Below, piece after piece: positions 1-10,152 of a stretch of DNA of 64,000 bases. Numbering within the stretch: position 1 is the stretch's first letter; each line of letters begins with the position of its first letter. A program made the position numbers and the translations under genes. Under the pieces are notes generated by a model. It was not told where the DNA came from, made no database searches, and worked only from the letters and a program-made list of their open reading frames with translations. Where the stretch lies: assembly GCA_023213395.1 (NCBI GenBank), contig CM041465.1, positions 10,478,001-10,542,000 of the forward strand, read 5' to 3'. The DNA comes from Cycas panzhihuaensis. Its lineage: Eukaryota; Cycadophyta.

Positions 1-1105
1 ACACCTGAAACAAAGATTCTTCTTTCATAATTCTTCTTGCTCAGCTCTTATTCTTTGAAGTAATGGTTGAACTGATCGATTAACTCTACGAGGTACAAGA
101 CCATGTCATATAACTGAAGGAGGATTAGAACGAGCATACAGAAGAATATAGGGTCTTGTTCTTACCTTCTATAATTCATTGATCTTTCCTTCCTGTATTT
201 TAGCTAGTTTTATTGCCTTATTCAGATCGTGAGGTTCTTAAATTTTGACATCGGCTTGGATCTCTGTTATCAGACCATCTATATATAGTTGGATAAGTTG
301 ATTAGTTGGAATATCTTCTAACACATAGCTTAGCCTCATGAATGTTGCATTGTATTCTTCTACAGAACCTATTTGCTTTAATTTTCATAACTCATAATAA
401 TAATCGCGATTAGATATAGTTTTAAATTGCTCAATGAATAAACACACTAATTCTTTCTAGGTGGGTAATTGATCTCGAAAAGAGGTTTGTTCGAGACACT
501 ACCACCATTCACATACTATTCCATCCAAGTGTAGAGTGGCTATCAGAACTTGCTCTACCAGCTCAATCTGCATTAAGCAAAAATAATTTTCCATTTATTA
601 TATCCACACTCTCGATTCATGTGATTTTTGCTCCAAACTGAAATGTTGTATCATAATTTTTTCTACTTTTTCTTTTTCTATGTTTGAATACTTTGTAGGA
701 AGTTGAAGTAAGCTTGAAACCCTACTATTTTCTGTTCTTCAGGAGTTAAATTGCAATATTCATTAAGATACTTTCTAATAGCCTCATTTTAAAAATTAAT
801 CAGTGATAATTAAGGCTCCAACTAGTTTCTTATAGTTTGATGTCTAATATGTGATTGTCGACTCATTGCTTCATATTTGAATCTGGCACAATCATATCCT
901 CCTTCCTACTAGTCACTATGATTGTTAGTTTATTCAAAATTTGGTGTAAAGTATCATTCAAGAGGGCGTTTGACGTTTGGACTACGCTGTGGACTACTTG
1001 AGTGATTGGTTCGACAATCTCCTTATGAATGGTGTTATCTGCCATATCCTTAATGTTCATTATTTTAATGATTATGTAAGTGCGATTCCAACGATTCACT
1101 GTCAT
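1..1105 (-). pseudogene. gag: gypsy Gag polyprotein (capsid region to start of zinc knuckle), decayed
   Basis: Retrotransposon Gag, the structural protein that forms the virus-like particle and binds genomic RNA. The start is the ATG at 1105, followed by 80 open codons to 863. Beyond that, frames near 600-200 give a retrotransposon Gag capsid signature: a YYELWKLKQ-like stretch, then SVEEYNATFMRLSYVLED, then an IQLYIDGL-like helix. At 1-15 the translation ends in LCFRC, the first half of the plant gypsy CxxC knuckle, cut by the window edge. Stops interrupt the frame, several at expected Gln codons. The family call is firm; the lineage within Ty3/gypsy is not resolved. Confidence 0.8.
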
Positions 1106-1654
1106 GTTTAGGTTATTAGAGAAAATAGATAGTTGCTTCTTCTTCTATTGATTTCTTTTTTTATGTATAAGTCTCATGCACTAAATAAAACTTCAATGCC
1201 TACAATAATATTTTAGCTTTTGTCTTGATAGTATTCAAGATGACTCAACTAATCACCCTTGTAAAATATAATACTAAATTGGTTCAATGGATATTAGATT
1301 GGTTAAATAGGATAATTTATGAAGATGTTAGTTGTGAACAAATATTAATGAAACTGATGGGTTGAACAGATTGATGACTAGGAAAGCGATGAAGGTAGAA
1401 GGAATGAAAGGTGGTAATGAATGTAAGGACGAGAAATTAAATAATCACCTTGTGTTAAGTGATAATATAAATAATTGTATAGTAATCATAAAAGAAAGAT
1501 GTATGAGATATACTAAATATTAAAATATATTATGAATATAAATGTTAATAATGATATGATATTGTGAATATATTATTACATATGAGTAATTATATGAATA
1601 CTATGTTAAATTATTGAGTGTGAATATATAACCATTAAAGGACTTTATTTAGGT

Positions 1655-1685
<31 letters not shown>

Positions 1686-2532
1686 GTTTATTTATGAAAG
1701 ATTAATTGTTATGTAAGGTACAATAGATATATTAATATATATATCTCATAACTATATAACTACAAGATAAAATATAAGAATAAAAATACATATGAATTAA
1801 CTATTATTAATATGATAATATCATGTAACGATGGTGAACGACGCATTTTAGTATAAAGATAACAATATATATGAATTAATGGGGAAACAACTATCCAAAA
1901 ACTTCTAGAAAGACACTGAACGTAGATGGAAGGAATGAGATGGTTATCAGGATGCGAAGGAAGTAGTCACCACAGACTAGAAAATGAAGATAGAGAATGT
2001 ACAAAAGTAAGATGCAAACAGACCAACCAACGAAGTGCAAGGGACGATGAATGCAATAATGAAAAATGCAATAGAAAACCCTGCGCACTAATGAGAAACC
2101 CAATGATGATAATGTTCGTGCTACCCAGCAACAAGAAGGCTTGAAGTAGTGATGAGAATGAGTTGCAATAACTAGAATGGGCTCAGTAACAAGAATGAGA
2201 CTCAGACTAGAAAACAACAATGAGAAATTCAGTAAACAAGAAATTTAGTAATGAGAAATATTAGATTAATGACAAAACAGTAGGAAGATAGTGACAAAAA
2301 TCAGATTTTTAGCAGCTATAATTAGTGATGAGACCAATCAGAGATATAATAAATAGAAATTAAATATAGATTTGAATGGTGAATCAACTCAACGGAGCAC
2401 TCCAATGAGAAGATGGAAAATTGTAAGTAGACTTACATGGATAATGGTTGGACTACACTCTCTTTTGTCACAATGGCTACTATTTTCACTCGTTTAATAA
2501 TTGGATATGATCTCCCATAGAGTAGGAACAGA
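1106..2532 (-). other. G1 untranslated leader between PBS and gag
   Basis: About 1.4 kb without a credible gene. Open frames on both strands near 1891-2220 have no recognisable family and no conserved partner here. A (TA)n run lies at about 1659-1685. Long leaders between PBS and gag are common in plant LTR elements. Confidence 0.55.
1659..1685. repeat. (TA)n microsatellite
   Basis: Uninterrupted alternating TA of about 26 bp inside the G1 leader. Confidence 0.95.
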
Positions 2533-2544
2533 GCTCTGATACCA
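2533..2544 (-). other. primer-binding site, initiator tRNA-Met type
   Basis: On the minus strand this reads TGGTATCAGAGC, an exact match to the sequence complementary to the 3' end of plant initiator tRNA-Met. It fixes the orientation and the inner edge of the 5' LTR. Confidence 0.93.
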
Positions 2545-2777
2545 CTTATATCAGACCCAGTCCACAAACCCCATGAAAAGGAAAACAAATAAGCCACAAA
2601 GAGGTTTGAAGAAATAATTAATAATATTGAATAGAATTGATAAAAATAAGATGATGATTACAACATGACAACGACTGTATATATAGGCATATTGAGCCTG
2701 TTGTTTATCGAGAGATGTAACCTTTTAAATATAACCTTCCAACTAATTCGTTTAAGAATTTTAAGAGGTTCATAACA
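2545..2777 (-). repeat. 5' LTR of G1
   Basis: The roughly 233 bp LTR starts TGTTATGAACC on the minus strand at 2777 and runs to the PBS. It contains CTATATATA as a plausible TATA box near 2676-2690. The inner end (TCTGATATAAG) has lost the canonical CA, so this edge is approximate. The partner LTR is outside the window. Confidence 0.7.
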
Positions 2778-3630
2778 TGTCAATGTTGATATTCCTTTAC
2801 CTAAACCTACCCAATATCCTAAAGATCCCACCATTAACATTCTACCCAAACTAATTACCTTATCTAACTTCAAATCTAAGGATAATATAGCCTTGTCTTT
2901 CATCCACTTAGCTATAGAAGATCAAGTAAATCAAAATATAAAAACTACACAAATCTCTCATGAAGCTTGGAGCATCTTATGCTCCCTCTATGAAAATAAA
3001 GATGAATCAAAATCTTTGACCCTAAAAGCATGCTCATTTAGAATACCTTTTGCTAGAAATATCATTACTCATCTAATTAATGTTAAGATAATAAGAAACC
3101 AACTAATAATCCTTGGTGAACCTCCCTCAAATAATGACCTAGTGTCTAACATCCTTAATATCCTTCCTGTTAAATACAATAACTTTATTTTCAAACTTCA
3201 AGATAATTACACCAAAATAGACTTTATCACATTTTAAGAAATTTTGCGAAGAGAAGAGAACATTCTCAACTGCCAAGGAGTAATATTTACCTCTAACTTG
3301 ACCCCTATATTTTTCCACCAGGAATTTAGAGAGGGGAAAGGCTATTTAATGGCCTACTTAGTAATAAAATCATCTAAAAAATCTTACTCAACAACTTAAC
3401 TCCTTGGACATATCACTAGAGATAAGTTAGTTACCAACTTAGTAGTAACCACAACAAGTTGGAACTTCCTCCCAACAAATTCAAAAGCCTCAACAATCCC
3501 ATTAACTACCATAACCTCAACTTCAAAGAAATCAATAATGTAGACCAAATATCACCTACTTATATTATGGGAAAAATGGCCATCTAGCTATTAAATATAG
3601 GAGAAGATAAGATAATCTTTAGATGTTATA
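2778..3630 (+). pseudogene. gag: copia A Gag (UBN2-type capsid) with zinc-knuckle remnant
   Basis: Copia-type Gag. A clean run of 114 codons (2893-3237) contains ISHEAWSILCSLYENKDES, typical of the UBN2/Retrotran_gag_2 family (helix with AW..L...Y), and continues to LQDNYTKIDFITF. The same protein is recognisable at 57.8-58.7 kb (D) and 8.2-9.1 kb (B). A YYGKNGHLAIKYRRR stretch near 3560-3610 is a CCHC knuckle whose cysteines have mutated to tyrosine. The 5' end of the frame is removed by the G1 insertion. Stops precede and follow the open run. Confidence 0.82.
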
Positions 3631-3639
3631 AAATTAAGT

Positions 3640-3960
3640 TGGACAACCATATAAATCTAGCTTCCAACAAGGAGCCCTATACTATCAACAAGAAGTACCA
3701 AAATTTTAATAAGGCGGACCTAGCTATCAACAAGATGGACCTAACTATTAATAAGGCTAACCTAACTATTAATAAGGAGAACTTAACTATCAATAAGGAG
3801 GACTATGCCCTCAATAAGGAGCCCCTTATATACAATAAGTATGTCCCATTCTTCAATAAGTAGCCCTTTACTTCCAATCAAGAGACCCCATTCCTCAATA
3901 AGGAGGCCATATTTATCCACAAGAAGGGCCATCATACTAGCAATTAGGATAATTCTATCA
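3640..3960 (+). repeat. tandem repeat encoding Gln-Gly-Pro-Tyr units in Gag C-terminus
   Basis: About ten imperfect units of 24-30 bp of the form CAATAAGGAGGACC-TA-CTAT. In the Gag frame they read as decayed QQGGPYY with Gln codons often TAA. The equivalent segment follows the zinc knuckle in D (58760-59060) and, in short form, in B (9060-9190). Open frames across it on either strand (3639-3863, 3783-4166, 3805-4041) are by-products of the repeat. Confidence 0.75.
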
Positions 3961-4129
3961 ATAGAATTAGAATCAAAGACCAAATTAGAATCAATGTTAA
4001 CAAAACTGGTTATAGTTTCTATCTCAAAATCCAAGGAATAACCCCAATACTTAACAAGGAGGTAATGTGTCAGACACTCAATATACATCCTCTCAAAACT
4101 TGTTCTTTGCAGCTTTGTCATCTCAATAT

Positions 4130-4840
4130 AATAACAACTCTTTGTTACTTGAGTTAAGTGCCACATGCCACGTGGATGGCACAGAAAGCATGTTAGAGGA
4201 AACCTATCTAATCAACACTTAAATTATCATATTTGGGGAAAACCTTCACTATGATGTAACTAAAATTAGAAGGGATCCAATTTCTTTAAAAGATTCCAAA
4301 ATTAGATATCACATTAATAATGTATTCTTAGTTCTAAGAATGAAGATGAACCTACTTTCTGTCAGTCAAATCCACAAGTAGAATCTAGATGTCCTCTTTA
4401 TTCAAGGCATTTTCACTATCACTAATCATGCTACTGGACAATTTGTAGTAATAGAACATGAAGATAGTGCCTTATACAAGCTTGATAGAATTCCCCTCTC
4501 CATTAGATCCACCAACAAAATCATTGTCAATGGCTTAAAATACCCAACTTAACAAGGGGAAAGGTATCATGGTAGAGGACCCACATATTATCTAAGAACA
4601 AGGTGAATGCTTCAATCCTCATAAAAAATCTATCTCAAATAGTACTAAAGACCAACTATGGCATTAATGCCTTAGTCACCTAAATATTCAAAGTTTAAAT
4701 CTCATGTCTAGGCTTCATATGATGCATGGACTTCCCAAGATCAAGAGAAATAGATGAATTTATAAGGCATACCTAGTGGGAAAATAACAAAGAGAAAAAT
4801 TTCCATCCAAGAATATATGGAGAGCCTTTGAACCATTGGA
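4130..4840 (+). pseudogene. copia A protease and GAG-pre-integrase region, decayed
   Basis: Around 4150-4260 the translation resembles a copia aspartic protease flank: a C-H-A/M-T core after the lost DSGA motif, then LEETYLINT. Near 4640-4840 comes the GAG-pre-integrase domain, with QLWH-like residues, then LSHLN.QSLNLMSRLH, and a KFPSK...LELVYSDICGPM junction into integrase. These parallel 59.2-59.9 kb in D. The catalytic aspartate triad cannot be read; stops are frequent. Assignment rests on colinearity with D more than on any single motif. Confidence 0.6.
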
Positions 4841-5530
4841 ATTGGTCTACTCAGACATTTGTGGACCTATGTTAGTTCAATATCTTAATTGTAGCCTTTT
4901 TTTTTTGACATTTATAGATGACTATTTTAGGAAAGTGTGGGTCTACTTCTTAAGAAATAAGTACCAAGCCCTTGAAAAATTCAAGGAATTTAAAGTTGAG
5001 GTAGAATGAAAGTAACATGAGTATTAAGATCCTTAGATCAAATAATGAAGGGCAATATGTATCAAATCAATTCACTAATTTCTATAAATAATATGGCATT
5101 AAATGCTAATTATTAATACCTCGTACACCTCAATAAATTAGTGTAGCTAAGAAGATAAATTAAATATTAGTGAAGAAAGCAAAATCTATGTTAAGTGGTG
5201 CCAATCTTGCTACAAGATTTTGGGCTTATACCACTATAAATATTGCCTATCTAATAAATAAGAGTCTCATTGTTGTAATTAGGAATGTCACTCCTGAGGA
5301 GGCTTGGTCAAGACTTAAATTAATAGTTGCATATTTGAAAACATTTGGATGCATGGTATATAAACTTATTCTAAAAAGAAATAGAAAGAAGTTAGATGAC
5401 AAAATCCTTAAGTGTATATTCCTTAACTATGTACCTGGTTATAAAGCCTACAAGGTATTTAACATTAGTAGAAACAAAACCTATATTACTTAGGATGTAA
5501 TTTTTGCTAAAGATGCTTAAGATCTGGATA
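4840..5530 (+). pseudogene. copia A integrase, decayed
   Basis: Retroviral integrase core. The first catalytic Asp is in SDICGPM near 4850, followed by TFIDDYFRKVWVYFL near 4905-4960. The second-Asp DNGGEY segment is degraded near 5040. A 107-codon open run (5170-5493) covers the C-terminal part: ATRFWAYTTINIAYLINKS, then a KTFGCMVYKLI stretch and FLNYVPGYKAYKVFN, which match the copia integrase C-terminus. Stops split the domain at least four times, so it is inactive. Confidence 0.8.
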
Positions 5531-5880
5531 CTTTGAAACTTCAGTATATAGTAGAAGATGATGTTCATACCCCTAAAGTACCTCTTACACCAATTCTGGA
5601 GCCACTAACACCTACATCCTCTTATATACCATGTTTGTCTTTATCTCTTATAACTTCAATTACTATATTAGATGCAATCCCCTCCATGCCACATATTTTA
5701 GTTGATGACCTTTAGGTAGAAGCCACTAGTATTTAGCCATCTCCTAAGTAGATTCAATAATTTCTAAAGGATGCTCTTCCTCCTCCTACAACTGGCAAAA
5801 GAGCATAAAAAATGAGACACTCTACTAACTTTGCCCTAATGGAACTTGTCCTAGGAACTCCTAATACTTCTACATTTGAG
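5531..5880 (+). other. copia A linker between integrase and RT
   Basis: Pro/Thr/Ser/Leu-rich translation (VPLTPILEPLTPTSS) typical of the poorly conserved connector in copia polyproteins. D has the same segment at about 60.6-60.9 kb. Confidence 0.5.
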
Positions 5881-6650
5881 GAGGTAATCAAAGACCAAAT
5901 ATAAAAAGTATCCATGGATAAAGATATAAATTCCATCCTAAAAAATAAAACTTAAGAGCTGATAGAGCTACGACCTAGGAAAAAGCTAATTGATTATCAA
6001 TAGCTATATAAAACTAAGTTCCATATAGACAGCACTGTCAAGCATCATAAAGCTCATCTTATTGCAAAAGGTTTCAAATAGTAGGAGGTGATAGATTATG
6101 ATGAAACCTTTATACCTGTAGCTAATATAACTGCATTTCATTTGGTGATGTCTCTTGTAACCTAATTCAAGTAGCCAATTTACCAAATAGATGTGAAGAG
6201 TGCTTTTCTTAATGGAGAGCTCATAAAAGAGATTTTTTTAAAGTAAGTTCTCGACTATATTGTTCCTAATAAAGAACTCCTAGTTTATAAGCTTAAGAAA
6301 GCCTTATATAGACTGCAATAGATACCATATACCTAGTATGCAAAAATTAATAATTTTTTCACTCAACATGGATTCTATTGTTTACCCTTTGATTCAGAAT
6401 TATATATTTAGGTTAGAGGAAATTTGATCACCATTATTGTACTTTATATGGACAATTTGGTAATCATAGAGAATAACATTGAAGGTATATCTTGGCTATA
6501 ATCTAAACTTAAAAATAACTTTGAGATGACAGATCTTAGGTTGCTCTATTATTTCCTTAGAATTAAAGTTTAATAGGAACCAAACCACATCTTCATATCT
6601 TAATCAAAATATACTAATAAATTCTTATAAAATTTTAGGATGACAGATTG
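5880..6650 (+). pseudogene. copia A reverse transcriptase, decayed
   Basis: RVT_2 family. Readable blocks in order: KFHIDSTVKHHKAHLIAKGF near 6020-6075, YDETFIPVANITAFHLVMSL, QIDVKSAFLNGELIKEIFL near 6185-6240, KLKKALYRLQQ near 6290, and the catalytic box as YMDNLV near 6450 where copia elements have Y-V-D-D. The second catalytic aspartate is replaced by Asn, and stops lie between the blocks. RT is dead but almost full length, unlike in D. Confidence 0.85.
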
Positions 6651-6719
6651 AAAGCCAATACTAATTCCCATAAAAACAATAACCAAGCTAAACTTAACGA
6701 GAAATCCAAACCATTTGAT

Positions 6720-7395
6720 CATACTTTGTACTAACAGTTAGTTGGAAGTTTCATCTACCTCATACACACTCACCTAGATATTTCTTATGTAGTCAAGATT
6801 TGTTCTAGGTATATGTTAAATTCGAAAGCATCCCATTAGAAAGTTACAACTAGGATTCTTAAATACATTCATGACAATTATTAATTTGGACTTGAGTGAA
6901 ACTAAATTAAATCTCCTACTCTAAAAGGACACATAAATGTTGACTGGGTAGGTTGCCAAGATACATGCTCCTCAATTTTGGGATTCTATTTTGATATGAA
7001 TTAAGTTGTAATCTCTTAGAGCTACAAGAAGTGGATAAATGTTGCTCTTTCCTCACTAAAATTGAATATAGAGTGGCTATCCATACCACTATAGAGTTGA
7101 TTTGGCTTAGAAAGATTCTTATAGAGCTTAGATTTTAATAGATTACTCCCACCATTCTCTACTGTGATAATTAGAGCATGTTGAAGATGATGAAGGATCC
7201 AATTTTCCATGCTAAAACTAAGCACATATAGGTACAGCATCACTTTATCCATGAGTATATTTAAAACGGAGAAGTAGATCTTGTTTACTAACTAATTGAG
7301 GATTAGGTTGTAGACATCTTCATCAAAGCACTTAGTAAACCAAAGTTTGAATAGTTTTGATATGACCTTGGCATCAGATCTAATAAATCTATTAT
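6720..7395 (+). pseudogene. copia A RNase H region, decayed
   Basis: The C-terminal copia RNase H follows the RT thumb at 6720-6860 (decayed LVGSFIYLTHTRLDISY). The end shows a decayed DVFTKAL..PKFE motif near 7300-7350, then SNKSIIKEGC leading into the polypurine tract AAAGAAGGG (7397-7405). The catalytic residues are not individually readable. Confidence 0.65.
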
Positions 7396-7405
7396 TAAAG
7401 AAGGG

Positions 7406-7788
7406 TGTTAAAACTTGTGATGACCCATTCATCACATTGTAATAATTACATATATATGTATTATGTATATTAGTTGAGACCCCTCATTATCATTCATAAT
7501 GTAAAGTTGAGTTGGCTTTGCCACCTTTACATATGTGTTAACCAATATAATTAGTGTAATTATTTGTGGTATGCTTATGAATTAAGCACCACACCTCTCA
7601 TTTATACATTGGATTATTTTACATGTAGAATCTTTTCCAAAATAGAGATACACGGTGCAATCAATTTGTCCATAACCCTTTACTCAATATATTTACTCAT
7701 ATTTAATCTCATTCGTATGGTTTATCTTGCTTTATTGAGTTATTTATTTGAATGAATGTTGATTTTAGATCTTAATATTAATCTAACA
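7406..7788 (+). repeat. LTR: 3' LTR of copia A (also abuts copia B leader)
   Basis: The 383 bp segment starts TGTTAAAACT directly after a polypurine tract and ends ATCTAACA. It aligns along its length, with much divergence, to both LTRs of D (54984-55383 and 61209-61607). Immediately downstream is a leader homologous to D's leader, so this LTR also sits where B's 5' LTR should be. Only one LTR copy is present between A and B. Confidence 0.8.
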
Positions 7789-8230
7789 CTACATATATGA
7801 GTTACATGCACTTAGATAAGCATGCTAAAGAGCAACTTATTATAAGGTGTATTGAGTGATGATTTAATATATTAAAACCTTCATTAGAGTTTGAAGACTA
7901 GGCTAGACCTAAAAGGGGTAAGTGTCTTGGTTATAATCCTTTACTAGATATATCACTTCATATAAATTTGATACAAGTAGACAAATATTATCAGGTGGCA
8001 GTCAACCTTCTATGCTCACATACCAAGGTATATAGAGCTTAACTTACATACTGGTGTATATCAAGTCCTTGAATTACCATCTCGGGGTAGGTACCACTAG
8101 ATAAAATAATAACTAGGGGCTTCTTAAAGATACTAAAATATTAGAATTCTAGCTTAGTAGCCAACTAAGTGTATAGATCATAATCAGACTATTGTGATAA
8201 CAACTTAAATGTTAATTTCAAACATAATTA
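7789..8230 (+). other. copia B leader
   Basis: Non-coding. The block 7850-8200 (AAGGTGTATTGAG, GACTAGGCTAGACCTAAAAG, GTAGGTACCACTAGA) aligns with D's leader at 57400-57760, which shows common ancestry and orientation. No primer-binding site is recognisable after the LTR end. Confidence 0.65.
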
Positions 8231-9190
8231 AACTATCAAGGAGTAATAATTTTTTTGCTTGAAAGAGATAAGTCAAATACCTATTGATTATAAATGATTT
8301 TTAGGCTTATGTATTTGGAGACATACTCAAGATTATTCATATACATGATACAAACAACCTAAATAATGTGATACCTTCAAATCATATTACCCTTTCCACC
8401 TTTAAAGCTGAGGATACTATAACTCTATCCTTCTTTCACCTAGTTATAGAGGATAATATTGACCAAAATATTGAAATAACTGACTCCTCTCATGAAGCAT
8501 GGAGCATTATATGTTCCCTTTATAAGTGAAATGATGACTCTAGTGCCATCATGATGAAATCATATCTATATGCTATTCCTTTTGCTAATTATATCCCCTC
8601 TTACATAACTAGAGTTAAGTCCATTAGAAGCTAACTAAACACTCTTGGTGCCCCTCCTTCTAATCATGACCTTGTTGCCAATATTGCCAACACCCTTCCT
8701 ACTAATTATAATAGTTTTATATCCCATCTATCTAATGACTTTTCCATAATATATTTCAGTACCTTGGAAGGACTTTAGCTTAAGGAAGTAGGTATCCTAA
8801 ATTGATAAGGAGCTATATTCTCTTCTAACAATACTGCTATATTTGTAGTTAGTAATTGAGAGAGAAATCAACCTCAATAACAACCTTTAGCCTAGTAGTT
8901 TGGTTTTGTGAACTTGAACCAACCATCACAACAACCACAACAATCAAGAAACTAGTAGCAAAGATATAATTTTACATGCCTCTATTATGGCAAACCTAGG
9001 CATGTCATTATAGACTATAGGAAAAGATAATCTAAACTACAACTTATGCCAAATTAATCTAGACAACAAGGAGGACCATATTAATAATAAAATAGAGGTT
9101 GTAGATAAGGAAATAAATCATAATAACAAAGAAACCAACCAAGAAATAAAAATTAAGGGAACAATAGGAATTTCTAATAAGGAGGCCATA
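8230..9190 (+). pseudogene. gag: copia B Gag with zinc knuckle remnant
   Basis: Same Gag as A and D, heavily decayed. Recognisable pieces are SHEAWSIICSLYK near 8495-8530, a LGAPPSNHDLVANIANTLP stretch near 8645-8705, and the knuckle CLYYGKPRHVIIDYRKR near 8980-9035, in which the first Cys remains but later ligands are lost. The Gln/Gly-rich tail at 9060-9190 is shorter than in A or D. Colinearity with A and D supports the call. Confidence 0.7.
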
Positions 9191-9840
9191 TGGCCAATTC
9201 CCAAGCTAACTTATAAAACCTATTCTTTACCACTCTCTCTTCACATCATAAAGATAATTCTTGATTAATAACTTCTTGTGTAACTTATCATATGACTAGA
9301 ACTAAACTTGATGGTATCTCACTACCCATTAAATAGAATCAAGATTCATGTGCCATAATTTAGTCTAATAATATTGATAAGGGAAAGTAAATCATTACAA
9401 AAGATTGACTTGCTAAAACACAAGGTGATTGCTCTTGTAGTTAAGAGGAGCCCTCATAAAAATGTACTAAGGACCAACCATGGCATCAATACCTTAGCCA
9501 CTTAAGTATGCAAAGTTTCCATCTTATGTTTAGACTCTAAATGATACATGTATTTCCTAAATCAAGTAGAACAAATGCTTTTACAAAGCATACATAGTCG
9601 ATAAATAACATAGAGACCCTTTCCCTTCTAAGAGAGGTTAGCGTGTAACTAAATATTAAGCATGGTTCACTTAGATATCTGTGGACCCATGTCAATTCAT
9701 ACACTTAATAGAAACTCATACTTCATTGCTTTTATTGATAATTATTCTCAAAAAATTTAGGTCTACTTTCTAAAGAATAAATTTAATGCCTACAATAACT
9801 TTAAAGACTTTAACGCTAAAGTGGAGAATGAGTTCTATAT
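9191..9840 (+). pseudogene. copia B protease/pre-integrase and integrase N-part, cut by copia C
   Basis: A protease flank (SCVTYHMTRTKLDGI near 9280-9330) is followed by a degraded GAG-pre-integrase region near 9470-9620 and the start of integrase: DPCQFIHLIE near 9680, then AFIDNYSQKI.VYFLKNKF near 9730-9785 and VENEFY at 9820-9838. The frame stops at C's 5' LTR and resumes in register at 17440. Confidence 0.72.
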
Positions 9841-10138
9841 TAAAAGGGGTTAATGTCATAAGGTCATTACATTAGTTGATTATTTCTAAAAAGGGTCTTA
9901 AGTTAACTTTAAATTAGATAACTTAAATGAAATGCACTTTCATGTGCATTATGTGTAATTTCATTTCACCTAACTCTAATGCTTCCTCTCTCAATATAAA
10001 AGTAAAATCTCAATGGAGGAGGCTCATTCGTACCTCCCCATTTTGTGAGAGTTACTTTCTTTCTCTCAAGTCTCTCTTGCTCTCATCCTTACCTTTATGT
10101 TTAGTGCATGGAGATGAAGGATAGATCCACTCTTTTCA
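9841..10138 (+). repeat. 5' LTR of copia C
   Basis: Starts TAAAAGGGGTTAATGTC (from TGAAGAGGG, as the other copies show) and ends CTCTTTTCA. The consensus termini TGAAAAG and CTTTTCA are perfect inverted repeats. It contains ATATAAAAG near 9995 as a candidate TATA box. Confidence 0.92.
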
Positions 10139-10140
10139 TG

Positions 10141-10152
10141 TGGTATCAAAGC
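10141..10152 (+). other. primer-binding site of copia C
   Basis: TGGTATCAAAGC, one mismatch from the initiator tRNA-Met complement TGGTATCAGAGC, two bases after the LTR. Confidence 0.88.

Larger units (their letters stand above)
1..2777 (-). mobile_element. Ty3/gypsy retrotransposon G1, 5' part (LTR, PBS, leader, gag)
   Basis: Reading leftward on the minus strand: an LTR with a TATA box, a primer-binding site complementary to initiator tRNA-Met, a leader of about 1.4 kb, and a gag reading frame that reaches the CCHC knuckle at the window edge. Protease, pol and the 3' LTR would lie left of position 1. The outer LTR end (2777) abuts sequence colinear with the interior of copia A's gag, so G1 most likely inserted into A. 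The missing 5' part of A would then also lie left of the window. Confidence 0.8.
2778..7788 (+). mobile_element. Ty1/copia retrotransposon A (5' end missing)
   Basis: Gag, CCHC remnant, Gln/Gly/Pro/Tyr repeat, protease/pre-integrase, integrase, RT, RNase H, polypurine tract and 3' LTR follow in copia order. Homology to copia D (about 57.9 kb) starts abruptly at 2778 next to the G1 LTR. A's 5' LTR, leader and first part of gag are therefore left of G1. Every domain is broken by stops and small indels. Confidence 0.85.

Noticed and set aside
1891-2220. Opposing open frames of 109 and 72 codons in the G1 leader
   Set aside because: No recognised family, no conserved partner and mutually antisense; most likely chance in a leader.
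3783-4166. Repetitive open frames on both strands over 3639-4166 and at 58875-59096
   Set aside because: They are alternate registers of the Gln-Gly-Pro-Tyr tandem repeat, not separate genes.
9835-9839. C's TSD first read as CTATA/TACAT with the LTR starting at 9840
   Set aside because: Aligning the two LTR starts base by base places the 5' LTR at 9841, giving TATAT/TACAT, and the coding frame of B then joins correctly.
10141-10152. tRNA gene suggested by initiator-Met-like sequences at PBS positions
   Set aside because: Only the 12-18 base tRNA 3'-end complement is present, always next to an LTR; there is no cloverleaf or A/B box.
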